NCBI GenBank assembly: GCA_964036315.1
Contig: OZ038485.1
Coordinates: 72,040,824 to 72,104,823, forward strand
Source: Acanthosepion esculentum
Lineage: Eukaryota; Mollusca; Cephalopoda; Sepiida; Sepiidae
DNA: 64,000 nt
Direction of reading: 5' to 3'
The notes below the pieces were generated by a model. That model searched no databases and was not told the origin of the DNA. It worked only from the letters and a program-made list of their open reading frames with translations. Numbering within the stretch: the first letter of the stretch is position 1; every line of letters starts with the position of its first letter. The translations under genes were made by a program, and so were the position numbers. This document shows, piece by piece, positions 10,975 to 24,572 of this stretch.

Positions 10975-12705
10975 ACTTAAAATTTGCAATATAACTTTGT
11001 GAAAACTGTTGAAACTTGTTGAAATCAATTCTTTTCGATCGATAACATATCGATTTTCAATAATTTTATTGGTTTTCTAAAGATTTCAATAAGTAAGTCA
11101 ATTTTTCATACAGTTTAACGTTGAAAAACAAACCAAAACAGCTTGCTTTTACACCTAAAATTCAATATTTTTCAAAACTTTGTAAAACTTAAAATTTGCA
11201 ATATAACTTTGTGAAAACTGTTGAAACTTGTTGAAATCAATACTTTTCGATCGATAACATATCGATTTTCAATAATTTTATTGGTTTTCTAAATATTTCA
11301 ATAAGTAAATCAATTTTTCAAACAACCGTGTTTAACGTTCAAAAACAAGCCAAAACAGCTTGCTTTTACACCTAAAATTCAATATTTTTCAAAACTTTGT
11401 AAAACTTAAAATTTGCAATATAACTTTGTGAAAACTGTTGAAACTTGTTGAAATCAATACTTTTCGATCGATAACATATCGATTTTCAATAATTTTATTG
11501 GTTTTCTAAAGATTTCAATAAGTAAATCAATTTTTCAAACAACCGTGTTTAACGTTGAAAAACAAGCCAAAACAGCTTGCTTTTACACCTAAAATTCAAT
11601 ATTTTTCAAAACTTTGTAAAACTTAAAATTTGCAATATAACTTTGTGAAAACTGTTGAAACATGCTGAAATCAATACTTTTCGATCGATAACATATCGAT
11701 TTTCAATAATTTTATTGGTTTTCTAAAGATTTCAATAAGTAAATCAATTTTTCAAACAACCGTGTTTAACGTTGAAAAACAAGCCAAAACAGCTTGCTTT
11801 TACACCTAAAATTCAATATTTTTCAAAACTTTGTAAAACTTAAAATTTGCAATATAACTTTGTGAAAACTGTTGAAACTTGTTGAAATCAATACTTTTCG
11901 ATCGATAACATATCGATTTTCAATAATTTTATTGGTTTTCTAAAGATTTCAATAAGTAAATCAATTTTTCAAACAATCGTGTTTAACGTTGAAAAACAAG
12001 CCAAAACAGCTTGCTTTTACACCTAAAATTCAATATTTTACAAAACTTTGTAAAACTTAAAATTTGCAATATAACTTTGTGAAAACTGTTGAAACTTGTT
12101 GAAATCAATAGTTTTCGATCGATAACATATCGATTTTCAATAATTTTATTGGTTTTCTAAAGATTTCAATAAGTAAATCAATTTTTCAAACAACCGTGTT
12201 TAACGTTGAAAAACAAGCCAAAACAGCTTGCTTTTACACCTAAAATTCAATATTTTTCAAAACTTTGTAAAACTTAAAATTTGCAATATAACTTTGTGAA
12301 AACTGTTGAAACTTGTTGAAATCAATACTTTTCGATCGATAACATATCGATTTTCAATAATTTTATTGGTTTTCTAAATATTTCAATAAGTAAATCAATT
12401 TTTCAAACAACCGTGTTTAACGTTGAAAAACAAGCCAAAAGAGCTTGCTTTTACACCTAAAATTCAATATTTTTCAAAACTTTGTAAAACTTAAAATTTG
12501 CAATATAACTGTGTGAAAACTGTTGAAACTTGTTGAAATCAATACTTTTCGTTCGATAACATATCGATTTTCAATAAGTTTATTGGTTTTCTAAATATTT
12601 CAATAAGTAAATCAATTTTTCAAACAACCGTGTTTAACGTTGAAAAACAATCCAAAACAGTTTGCTTTTACACCTAAAATTCAATATTTTTCAAAACTTC
12701 GTAAA
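10975..12705 (+). repeat. HOR block 8: A B C D G H P I (8-mer)
   Basis: Monomer starts: 10975, 11187, 11404, 11621, 11838, 12055, 12272, 12489. Same order as block 5, and the I again ends with t212c. Confidence 0.92.
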
Positions 12706-12917
12706 ACTTAAAATTTGCAATATAACTTTGTGAAAACTGTTGAAACTTGTTGAAATCAATTCTTTTCGATCGATAACATATCGATTTTCAATAATTTTAT
12801 TGGTTTTCTAAAGATTTCAATAAGTAAGTCAATTTTTCATACAGTTTAACGTTGAAAAACAAACCAAAACAGCTTGCTTTTACACCTAAAATTCAATATT
12901 TTTCAAAACTTTGTAAA

Positions 12918-13121
12918 ACTTAAAATTTGCAATATAACTTTGTGAAAACTGTTGAAACTTGTTGAAATCAATACTTTTCGATCGATAACATATCGATTTT
13001 CAATAATTTTATTGGTTTTCTAAATATTTCAATAAGTAAATCAATTTTTCAAACAACCGTGTTTAACGTTCAAAAACAAGCCAAAACACCTAAAATTCAA
13101 TATTTTTCAAAACTTTGTAAA
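12918..13121 (+). repeat. B monomer with 13-bp deletion, second copy
   Basis: Carries the same 13-bp loss as 8182-8385, with the junction at 13088/13089. It is the clearest marker that the surrounding 4.7 kb was duplicated. Confidence 0.93.
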
Positions 13122-13989
13122 ACTTAAAATTTGCAATATAACTTTGTGAAAACTGTTGAAACTTGTTGAAATCAATACTTTTCGATCGATAACATATCGA
13201 TTTTCAATAATTTTATTGGTTTTCTAAAGATTTCAATAAGTAAATCAATTTTTCAAACAACCGTGTTTAACGTTGAAAAACAAGCCAAAACAGCTTGCTT
13301 TTACACCTAAAATTCAATATTTTTCAAAACTTTGTAAAACTTAAAATTTGCAATATAACTTTGTGAAAACTGTTGAAACATGCTGAAATCAATACTTTTC
13401 GATCGATAACATATCGATTTTCAATAATTTTATTGGTTTTCTAAAGATTTCAATAAGTAAATCAATTTTTCAAACAACCGTGTTTAACGTTGAAAAACAA
13501 GCCAAAACAGCTTGCTTTTACACCTAAAATTCAATATTTTTCAAAACTTTGTAAAACTTAAAATTTGCAATATAACTTTGTGAAAACTGTTGAAACTTGT
13601 TGAAATCAATACTTTTCGATCGATAACATATCGATTTTCAATAATTTTATTGGTTTTCTAAAGATTTCAATAAGTAAATCAATTTTTCAAACAATCGTGT
13701 TTAACGTTGAAAAACAAGCCAAAACAGCTTGCTTTTACACCTAAAATTCAATATTTTACAAAACTTTGTAAAACTTAAAATTTGCAATATAACTTTGTGA
13801 AAACTGTTGAAACTTGTTGAAATCAATAGTTTTCGATCGATAACATATCGATTTTCAATAATTTTATTGGTTTTCTAAAGATTTCAATAAGTAAATCAAT
13901 TTTTCAAACAACCGTGTTTAACGTTGAAAAACAAGCCAAAACAGCTTGCTTTTACACCTAAAATTCAATATTTTTCAAAACTTTGTAAA

Positions 13990-15286
13990 ACTTAAAATTT
14001 GCAATATAACTTTGTGAAAACTGTTGAAACTTGTTGAAATCAATACTTTTCGATCGATAACATATCGATTTTCAATAATTTTATTGGTTTTCTAAATATT
14101 TCAATAAGTAAATCAATTTTTCAAACAACCGTGTTTAACGTTGAAAAACAAGCCAAAAGAGCTTGCTTTTACACCTAAAATTCAATATTTTTCAAAACTT
14201 TGTAAAACTTAAAATTTGCAATATAACTGTGTGAAAACTGTTGAAACTTGTTGAAATCAATACTTTTCGTTCGATAACATATCGATTTTCAATAAGTTTA
14301 TTGGTTTTCTAAATATTTCAATAAGTAAATCAATTTTTCAAACAACCGTGTTTAACGTTGAAAAACAATCCAAAACAGTTTGCTTTTACACCTAAAATTC
14401 AATATTTTTCAAAACTTTGTAAAACTTAAAATTTGCAATATAACTTTGTGAAAACTGTTGAAACATGCTGAAATCAATACTTTTCGATCGATAACATATC
14501 GATTTTCAATACTTTTATTGGTTTTCTAAAGATTTCAATAAGTAAGTCAATTTTTCATACAGTTTAACGTTGAAAAACAAACCAAAACAGCTTGCTTTAA
14601 CACCTAAAATTCAATATTTTTCAAAACTTTGTAAAACTTAAAATTTGCAATATAACTTTGTGAAAACTGTTGAAACTTGTTGAAATCAATACTTTTCGAT
14701 CGATAACATAACGATTTTCAATAATTTTATTGGTTTTCTAAATATTTCAATAAGTAAATCAATTTTTCAAACAACCGTGTTTAACGTTGAAAAACAAGCC
14801 AAAACAGCTTGCTTTTACACCTAAAATTCAATATTTTTCAAAACTTTGTAAAACTTAAAATTTGCAATATAACTTTGTGAAAACTGTTGAAACTTGTTGA
14901 ATTCAATACTTTTCGATCGATAACATATCGATTTTCAATAATTTTATTGGTTTTCTAAATATTTCAATAAGTAAATCAATTTTTCAAACAACCGTGTTTA
15001 ACGTTGAAAAACAAGCCAAAACAGCTTGCTTTTACACCTAAAATTCAATATTTTTCAAAATTTTGTAAAACTTAAAATTTGCAATATAACTTTGTGAAAA
15101 CTGTTGAAACTTGTTGAAATCAATAGTTTTCGATCGATAACATATCGATTTTCAATAATTTTATTGGTTTTCTAAAGATTTCAATAAGTAAATCAATTTT
15201 TCAAACAACCGTGTTTAACGTTGAGAAAGAAGCCAAAACAGCTTGCTTTTACACCTAAAATTCAATATTTTTCAAAACTTTGTAAA
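13990..15286 (+). repeat. P-I-J-K-L-M module, copy 1
   Basis: Six monomers (1,297 bp), each with private substitutions. The I and K types alter the central dyad. M is followed by D. It is preceded by G-H. Confidence 0.9.
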
Positions 15287-16366
15287 ACTTAAAATTTGCA
15301 ATATAACTTTGTGAAAACTGTTGAAACATGCTGAAATCAATACTTTTCGATCGATAACATATCGATTTTCAATAATTTTATTGGTTTTCTAAAGATTTCA
15401 ATAAGTAAATCAATTTTTCAAACAACCGTGTTTAACGTTGAAAAACAAGCCAAAACAGCTTGCTTTTACACCTAAAATTCAATATTTTTCAAAACTTTGT
15501 AAAACTTAAAATTTGCAATATAACTTTGTGAAAACTGTTGAAACATGCTGAAATCAATACTTTTCGATCGATAACATATCGATTTTCAATAATTTTATTG
15601 GTTTTCTAAAGATTTCAATAAGTAAATCAATTTTTCAAACAACCGTGTTTAACGTTGAAAAACAAGCCAAAACAGCTTGCTTTTACACCTAAAATTCAAT
15701 ATTTTTCAAAACTTTGTAAAACTTAAAATTTGCAATATAACTTTGAGAAAACTGTTGAAACATGCTGAAATCAATACTTTTCGATCGATAACATATCGAT
15801 TTTCAATAATTTTATTGGTTTTCTAAAGATTTCAATAAGTAAGTCAATTTTTCATACAGTTTAACGTTGAAAAACAAACCAAAACAGCTTGCTTTTACAC
15901 CTAAAATTCAATATTTTTCAAAACTTTGTAAAACTTAAAATTTGCAATATAACTTTGTGAAAACTGTTGAAACATGCTGAAATCAATACTTTTCGATCGA
16001 TAACATATCGATTTTCAATAATTTTATTGGTTTTCTAAAGATTTCAATAAGTAAATCAATTTTTCAAACAACCGTGTTTAACGTTGAAAAACAAGCCAAA
16101 ACAGCTTGCTTTTACACCTAAAATTCAATATTTTACAAAACTTTGTAAAACTTAAAATTTGCAATATAACTTTGTGAAAACTGTTGAAACTTGTTGAAAT
16201 CAATAGTTTTCGATCGATAACATATCGATTTTCAATAATTTTATTTGTTTTCTAAAGATTTCAATAAGTAAATCAATTTTTCAAACAACCGTGTTTAACG
16301 TTGAAAAACAAGCCAAAACAGCTTGCTTTTACACCTAAAATTCAATATTTTTCAAAACTTCGTAAA

Positions 16367-18304
16367 ACTTAAAATTTGCAATATAACTTTGTGAAAACTG
16401 TTGAAACTTGTTGAAATCAATTCTTTTCGATCGATAACATATCGATTTTCAATAATTTTATTGGTTTTCTAAAGATTTCAATAAGTAAGTCAATTTTTCA
16501 TACAGTTTAACGTTGAAAAACAAACCAAAACAGCTTGCTTTTACACCTAAAATTCAATATTTTTCAAAACTTTGTAAAACTTAAAATTTGCAATATAACT
16601 TTGTGAAAACTGTTGAAACTTGTTGAAATCAATACTTTTCGATCGATAACATATCGATTTTCAATAATTTTATTGGTTTTCTAAATATTTCAATAAGTAA
16701 ATCAATTTTTCAAACAACCGTGTTTAACGTTCAAAAACAAGCCAAAACAGCTTGCTTTTACACCTAAAATTCAATATTTTTCAAAACTTTGTAAAACTTA
16801 AAATTTGCAATATAACTTTGTGAAAACTGTTGAAACTTGTTGAAATCAATACTTTTCGATCGATAACATATCGATTTTCAATAATTTTATTGGTTTTCTA
16901 AAGATTTCAATAAGTAAATCAATTTTTCAAACAACCGTGTTTAACGTTGAAAAACAAGCCAAAACAGCTTGCTTTTACACCTAAAATTCAATATTTTTCA
17001 AAACTTTGTAAAACTTAAAATTTGCAATATAACTTTGTGAAAACTGTTGAAACATGCTGAAATCAATACTTTTCGATCGATAACATATCGATTTTCAATA
17101 ATTTTATTGGTTTTCTAAAGATTTCAATAAGTAAATCAATTTTTCAAACAACCGTGTTTAACGTTGAAAAACAAGCCAAAACAGCTTGCTTTTACACCTA
17201 AAATTCAATATTTTTCAAAACTTTGTAAAACTTAAAATTTGCAATATAACTTTGAGAAAACTGTTGAAACATGCTGAAATCAATACTTTTCGATCGATAA
17301 CATATCGATTTTCAATAATTTTATTGGTTTTCTAAAGATTTCAATAAGTAAGTCAATTTTTCATACAGTTTAACGTTGAAAAACAAACCAAAACAGCTTG
17401 CTTTTACACCTAAAATTCAATATTTTTCAAAACTTTGTAAAACTTAAAATTTGCAATATAACTTTGTGAAAACTGTTGAAACATGCTGAAATCAATACTT
17501 TTCGATCGATAACATATCGATTTTCAATAATTTTATTGGTTTTCTAAAGATTTCAATAAGTAAATCAATTTTTCAAACAACCGTGTTTAACGTTGAAAAA
17601 CAAGCCAAAACAGCTTGCTTTTACACCTAAAATTCAATATTTTTCAAAACTTTGTAAAACTTAAAATTTGCAATATAACTTTGAGAAAACTGTTGAAACA
17701 TGCTGAAATCAATACTTTTCGATCGATAACATATCGATTTTCAATAATTTTATTGGTTTTCTAAAGATTTCAATAAGTAAGTCAATTTTTCATACAGTTT
17801 AACGTTGAAAAACAAACCAAAACAGCTTGCTTTTACACCTAAAATTCAATATTTTTCAAAACTTTGTAAAACTTAAAATTTGCAATATAACTTTGAGAAA
17901 ACTGTTGAAACATGCTGAAATCAATACTTTTCGATCGATAACATATCGATTTTCAATAATTTTATTGGTTTTCTAAAGATTTCAATAAGTAAATCAATTT
18001 TTCAAACAACCGTGTTTAACGTTGAAAAACAAGCCAAAACAGCTTGCTTTTACACCTAAAATTCAATATTTTACAAAACTTTGTAAAACTTAAAATTTGC
18101 AATATAACTTTGTGAAAACTGTTGAAACTTGTTGAAATCAATAGTTTTCGATCGATAACATATCGATTTTCAATAATTTTATTTGTTTTCTAAAGATTTC
18201 AATAAGTAAATCAATTTTTCAAACAACCGTGTTTAACGTTGAAAAACAAGCCAAAACAGCTTGCTTTTACACCTAAAATTCAATATTTTTCAAAACTTCG
18301 TAAA
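16367..18304 (+). repeat. HOR block 10: A B C D E D E Dx F (9-mer)
   Basis: Monomer starts: 16367, 16579, 16796, 17013, 17230, 17442, 17659, 17871, 18088. Same order and length (1,938 bp) as block 1, about 16 kb away. The eighth monomer is an E/D hybrid. Confidence 0.92.
17871..18087 (+). repeat. E/D hybrid monomer
   Basis: It starts as E (t26a with catgct) but is long form with t203a, as in Dx. The exchange point lies between positions 26 and 123. The matching monomer in block 1 (1505) has the normal t26, so a short conversion from the neighbouring E is likely. Confidence 0.8.
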
Positions 18305-21300
18305 ACTTAAAATTTGCAATATAACTTTGTGAAAACTGTTGAAACTTGTTGAAATCAATTCTTTTCGATCGATAACATATCGATTTTCAATAATTTTATT
18401 GGTTTTCTAAAGATTTCAATAAGTAAGTCAATTTTTCATACAGTTTAACGTTGAAAAACAAACCAAAACAGCTTGCTTTTACACCTAAAATTCAATATTT
18501 TTCAAAACTTTGTAAAACTTAAAATTTGCAATATAACTTTGTGAAAACTGTTGAAACTTGTTGAAATCAATACTTTTCGATCGATAACATATCGATTTTC
18601 AATAATTTTATTGGTTTTCTAAATATTTCAATAAGTAAATCAATTTTTCAAACAACCGTGTTTAACGTTCAAAAACAAGCCAAAACAGCTTGCTTTTACA
18701 CCTAAAATTCAATATTTTTCAAAACTTTGTAAAACTTAAAATTTGCAATATAACTTTGTGAAAACTGTTGAAACTTGTTGAAATCAATACTTTTCGATCG
18801 ATAACATATCGATTTTCAATAATTTTATTGGTTTTCTAAAGATTTCAATAAGTAAATCAATTTTTCAAACAACCGTGTTTAACGTTGAAAAACAAGCCAA
18901 AACAGCTTGCTTTTACACCTAAAATTCAATATTTTTCAAAACTTTGTAAAACTTAAAATTTGCAATATAACTTTGTGAAAACTGTTGAAACATGCTGAAA
19001 TCAATACTTTTCGATCGATAACATATCGATTTTCAATAATTTTATTGGTTTTCTAAAGATTTCAATAAGTAAATCAATTTTTCAAACAACCGTGTTTAAC
19101 GTTGAAAAACAAGCCAAAACAGCTTGCTTTTACACCTAAAATTCAATATTTTTCAAAACTTTGTAAAACTTAAAATTTGCAATATAACTTTGTGAAAACT
19201 GTTGAAACTTGTTGAAATCAATACTTTTCGATCGATAACATATCGATTTTCAATAATTTTATTGGTTTTCTAAAGATTTCAATAAGTAAATCAATTTTTC
19301 AAACAATCGTGTTTAACGTTGAAAAACAAGCCAAAACAGCTTGCTTTTACACCTAAAATTCAATATTTTACAAAACTTTGTAAAACTTAAAATTTGCAAT
19401 ATAACTTTGTGAAAACTGTTGAAACTTGTTGAAATCAATAGTTTTCGATCGATAACATATCGATTTTCAATAATTTTATTGGTTTTCTAAAGATTTCAAT
19501 AAGTAAATCAATTTTTCAAACAACCGTGTTTAACGTTGAAAAACAAGCCAAAACAGCTTGCTTTTACACCTAAAATTCAATATTTTTCAAAACTTTGTAA
19601 AACTTAAAATTTGCAATATAACTTTGTGAAAACTGTTGAAACTTGTTGAAATCAATACTTTTCGATCGATAACATATCGATTTTCAATAATTTTATTGGT
19701 TTTCTAAATATTTCAATAAGTAAATCAATTTTTCAAACAACCGTGTTTAACGTTGAAAAACAAGCCAAAAGAGCTTGCTTTTACACCTAAAATTCAATAT
19801 TTTTCAAAACTTTGTAAAACTTAAAATTTGCAATATAACTGTGTGAAAACTGTTGAAACTTGTTGAAATCAATACTTTTCGTTCGATAACATATCGATTT
19901 TCAATAAGTTTATTGGTTTTCTAAATATTTCAATAAGTAAATCAATTTTTCAAACAACCGTGTTTAACGTTGAAAAACAATCCAAAACAGTTTGCTTTTA
20001 CACCTAAAATTCAATATTTTTCAAAACTTTGTAAAACTTAAAATTTGCAATATAACTTTGTGAAAACTGTTGAAACATGCTGAAATCAATACTTTTCGAT
20101 CGATAACATATCGATTTTCAATACTTTTATTGGTTTTCTAAAGATTTCAATAAGTAAGTCAATTTTTCATACAGTTTAACGTTGAAAAACAAACCAAAAC
20201 AGCTTGCTTTAACACCTAAAATTCAATATTTTTCAAAACTTTGTAAAACTTAAAATTTGCAATATAACTTTGTGAAAACTGTTGAAACTTGTTGAAATCA
20301 ATACTTTTCGATCGATAACATAACGATTTTCAATAATTTTATTGGTTTTCTAAATATTTCAATAAGTAAATCAATTTTTCAAACAACCGTGTTTAACGTT
20401 GAAAAACAAGCCAAAACAGCTTGCTTTTACACCTAAAATTCAATATTTTTCAAAACTTTGTAAAACTTAAAATTTGCAATATAACTTTGTGAAAACTGTT
20501 GAAACTTGTTGAATTCAATACTTTTCGATCGATAACATATCGATTTTCAATAATTTTATTGGTTTTCTAAATATTTCAATAAGTAAATCAATTTTTCAAA
20601 CAACCGTGTTTAACGTTGAAAAACAAGCCAAAACAGCTTGCTTTTACACCTAAAATTCAATATTTTTCAAAATTTTGTAAAACTTAAAATTTGCAATATA
20701 ACTTTGTGAAAACTGTTGAAACTTGTTGAAATCAATAGTTTTCGATCGATAACATATCGATTTTCAATAATTTTATTGGTTTTCTAAAGATTTCAATAAG
20801 TAAATCAATTTTTCAAACAACCGTGTTTAACGTTGAGAAAGAAGCCAAAACAGCTTGCTTTTACACCTAAAATTCAATATTTTTCAAAACTTTGTAAAAC
20901 TTAAAATTTGCAATATAACTTTGTGAAAACTGTTGAAACATGCTGAAATCAATACTTTTCGATCGATAACATATCGATTTTCAATAATTTTATTGGTTTT
21001 CTAAAGATTTCAATAAGTAAATCAATTTTTCAAACAACCGTGTTTAACGTTGAAAAACAAGCCAAAACAGCTTGCTTTTACACCTAAAATTCAATATTTT
21101 TCAAAACTTTGTAAAACTTAAAATTTGCAATATAACTTTGTGAAAACTGTTGAAACATGCTGAAATCAATACTTTTCGATCGATAACATATCGATTTTCA
21201 ATAATTTTATTGGTTTTCTAAAGATTTCAATAAGTAAATCAATTTTTCAAACAACCGTGTTTAACGTTGAAAAACAAGCCAAAACAGCTTGCTTTTACAC

Positions 21301-21978
21301 CTAAAATTCAATATTTTTCAAAACTTTGTAAAACTTAAAATTTGCAATATAACTTTGAGAAAACTGTTGAAACATGCTGAAATCAATACTTTTCGATCGA
21401 TAACATATCGATTTTCAATAATTTTATTGGTTTTCTAAAGATTTCAATAAGTAAGTCAATTTTTCATACAGTTTAACGTTGAAAAACAAACCAAAACAGC
21501 TTGCTTTTACACCTAAAATTCAATATTTTTCAAAACTTTGTAAAACTTAAAATTTGCAATATAACTTTGTGAAAACTGTTGAAACATGCTGAAATCAATA
21601 CTTTTCGATCGATAACATATCGATTTTCAATAATTTTATTGGTTTTCTAAAGATTTCAATAAGTAAATCAATTTTTCAAACAACCGTGTTTAACGTTGAA
21701 AAACAAGCCAAAACAGCTTGCTTTTACACCTAAAATTCAATATTTTACAAAACTTTGTAAAACTTAAAATTTGCAATATAACTTTGTGAAAACTGTTGAA
21801 ACTTGTTGAAATCAATAGTTTTCGATCGATAACATATCGATTTTCAATAATTTTATTTGTTTTCTAAAGATTTCAATAAGTAAATCAATTTTTCAAACAA
21901 CCGTGTTTAACGTTGAAAAACAAGCCAAAACAGCTTGCTTTTACACCTAAAATTCAATATTTTTCAAAACTTCGTAAA
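18305..21978 (+). repeat. HOR block 11: 17-mer A B C D G H P I J K L M D D E Dx F
   Basis: Monomer starts: 18305, 18517, 18734, 18951, 19168, 19385, 19602, 19819, 20036, 20248, 20465, 20682, 20899, 21116, 21333, 21545, 21762. Same order as block 9, at an offset of 5,612 bp from C onward, with an undeleted B. Its length is 3,674 bp. Confidence 0.92.
19602..20898 (+). repeat. P-I-J-K-L-M module, copy 2
   Basis: All private marks are kept: a64t in I, a89c and t181a in J, t76a in K, a50t and c209t in L, a156g and c160g in M. Confidence 0.9.
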
Positions 21979-23275
21979 ACTTAAAATTTGCAATATAACT
22001 TTGTGAAAACTGTTGAAACTTGTTGAAATCAATTCTTTTCGATCGATAACATATCGATTTTCAATAATTTTATTGGTTTTCTAAAGATTTCAATAAGTAA
22101 GTCAATTTTTCATACAGTTTAACGTTGAAAAACAAACCAAAACAGCTTGCTTTTACACCTAAAATTCAATATTTTTCAAAACTTTGTAAAACTTAAAATT
22201 TGCAATATAACTTTGTGAAAACTGTTGAAACTTGTTGAAATCAATACTTTTCGATCGATAACATATCGATTTTCAATAATTTTATTGGTTTTCTAAATAT
22301 TTCAATAAGTAAATCAATTTTTCAAACAACCGTGTTTAACGTTCAAAAACAAGCCAAAACAGCTTGCTTTTACACCTAAAATTCAATATTTTTCAAAACT
22401 TTGTAAAACTTAAAATTTGCAATATAACTTTGTGAAAACTGTTGAAACTTGTTGAAATCAATACTTTTCGATCGATAACATATCGATTTTCAATAATTTT
22501 ATTGGTTTTCTAAAGATTTCAATAAGTAAATCAATTTTTCAAACAACCGTGTTTAACGTTGAAAAACAAGCCAAAACAGCTTGCTTTTACACCTAAAATT
22601 CAATATTTTTCAAAACTTTGTAAAACTTAAAATTTGCAATATAACTTTGTGAAAACTGTTGAAACATGCTGAAATCAATACTTTTCGATCGATAACATAT
22701 CGATTTTCAATAATTTTATTGGTTTTCTAAAGATTTCAATAAGTAAATCAATTTTTCAAACAACCGTGTTTAACGTTGAAAAACAAGCCAAAACAGCTTG
22801 CTTTTACACCTAAAATTCAATATTTTTCAAAACTTTGTAAAACTTAAAATTTGCAATATAACTTTGTGAAAACTGTTGAAACATGCTGAAATCAATACTT
22901 TTCGATCGATAACATATCGATTTTCAATAATTTTATTGGTTTTCTAAAGATTTCAATAAGTAAATCAATTTTTCAAACAACCGTGTTTAACGTTGAAAAA
23001 CAAGCCAAAACAGCTTGCTTTTACACCTAAAATTCAATATTTTACAAAACTTTGTAAAACTTAAAATTTGCAATATAACTTTGTGAAAACTGTTGAAACT
23101 TGTTGAAATCAATAGTTTTCGATCGATAACATATCGATTTTCAATAATTTTATTTGTTTTCTAAAGATTTCAATAAGTAAATCAATTTTTCAAACAACCG
23201 TGTTTAACGTTGAAAAACAAGCCAAAACAGCTTGCTTTTACACCTAAAATTCAATATTTTTCAAAACTTCGTAAA
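21979..23275 (+). repeat. HOR block 12: A B C D Dx F (6-mer)
   Basis: Monomer starts: 21979, 22191, 22408, 22625, 22842, 23059. No E is present, so D is followed directly by Dx. Confidence 0.92.
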
Positions 23276-24572
23276 ACTTAAAATTTGCAATATAACTTTG
23301 TGAAAACTGTTGAAACTTGTTGAAATCAATTCTTTTCGATCGATAACATATCGATTTTCAATAATTTTATTGGTTTTCTAAAGATTTCAATAAGTAAGTC
23401 AATTTTTCATACAGTTTAACGTTGAAAAACAAACCAAAACAGCTTGCTTTTACACCTAAAATTCAATATTTTTCAAAACTTTGTAAAACTTAAAATTTGC
23501 AATATAACTTTGTGAAAACTGTTGAAACTTGTTGAAATCAATACTTTTCGATCGATAACATATCGATTTTCAATAATTTTATTGGTTTTCTAAATATTTC
23601 AATAAGTAAATCAATTTTTCAAACAACCGTGTTTAACGTTCAAAAACAAGCCAAAACAGCTTGCTTTTACACCTAAAATTCAATATTTTTCAAAACTTTG
23701 TAAAACTTAAAATTTGCAATATAACTTTGTGAAAACTGTTGAAACTTGTTGAAATCAATACTTTTCGATCGATAACATATCGATTTTCAATAATTTTATT
23801 GGTTTTCTAAAGATTTCAATAAGTAAATCAATTTTTCAAACAACCGTGTTTAACGTTGAAAAACAAGCCAAAACAGCTTGCTTTTACACCTAAAATTCAA
23901 TATTTTTCAAAACTTTGTAAAACTTAAAATTTGCAATATAACTTTGTGAAAACTGTTGAAACATGCTGAAATCAATACTTTTCGATCGATAACATATCGA
24001 TTTTCAATAATTTTATTGGTTTTCTAAAGATTTCAATAAGTAAATCAATTTTTCAAACAACCGTGTTTAACGTTGAAAAACAAGCCAAAACAGCTTGCTT
24101 TTACACCTAAAATTCAATATTTTTCAAAACTTTGTAAAACTTAAAATTTGCAATATAACTTTGTGAAAACTGTTGAAACTTGTTGAAATCAATACTTTTC
24201 GATCGATAACATATCGATTTTCAATAATTTTATTGGTTTTCTAAAGATTTCAATAAGTAAATCAATTTTTCAAACAATCGTGTTTAACGTTGAAAAACAA
24301 GCCAAAACAGCTTGCTTTTACACCTAAAATTCAATATTTTACAAAACTTTGTAAAACTTAAAATTTGCAATATAACTTTGTGAAAACTGTTGAAACTTGT
24401 TGAAATCAATAGTTTTCGATCGATAACATATCGATTTTCAATAATTTTATTGGTTTTCTAAAGATTTCAATAAGTAAATCAATTTTTCAAACAACCGTGT
24501 TTAACGTTGAAAAACAAGCCAAAACAGCTTGCTTTTACACCTAAAATTCAATATTTTTCAAAACTTTGTAAA

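Larger units (their letters stand above)
9254..13772 (+). repeat. 4,736-bp duplication, copy 2
   Basis: The order matches copy 1 at an offset of 4,736 bp, including the 13-bp deletion (12918) and the F with g163t (10758). The match ends after G (13556-13772). Copy 1 continues with F, while this copy continues with H-P-I-J-K-L-M, so the boundary is near 13773. Confidence 0.9.
12706..16366 (+). repeat. HOR block 9: 17-mer A B(del13) C D G H P I J K L M D D E Dx F
   Basis: Monomer starts: 12706, 12918, 13122, 13339, 13556, 13773, 13990, 14207, 14424, 14636, 14853, 15070, 15287, 15504, 15721, 15933, 16150. First appearance of J-K-L-M. Its length of 3,661 bp is exactly 13 bp less than block 11, accounted for by the deletion in B. 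Confidence 0.92.

Noticed and set aside
4518..13772. Assembly artefact as the sole explanation of the long duplications
   Set aside because: Copies have different edges, nested later changes and monomer-exact deletions, which fits biology better. It cannot be excluded without reads.
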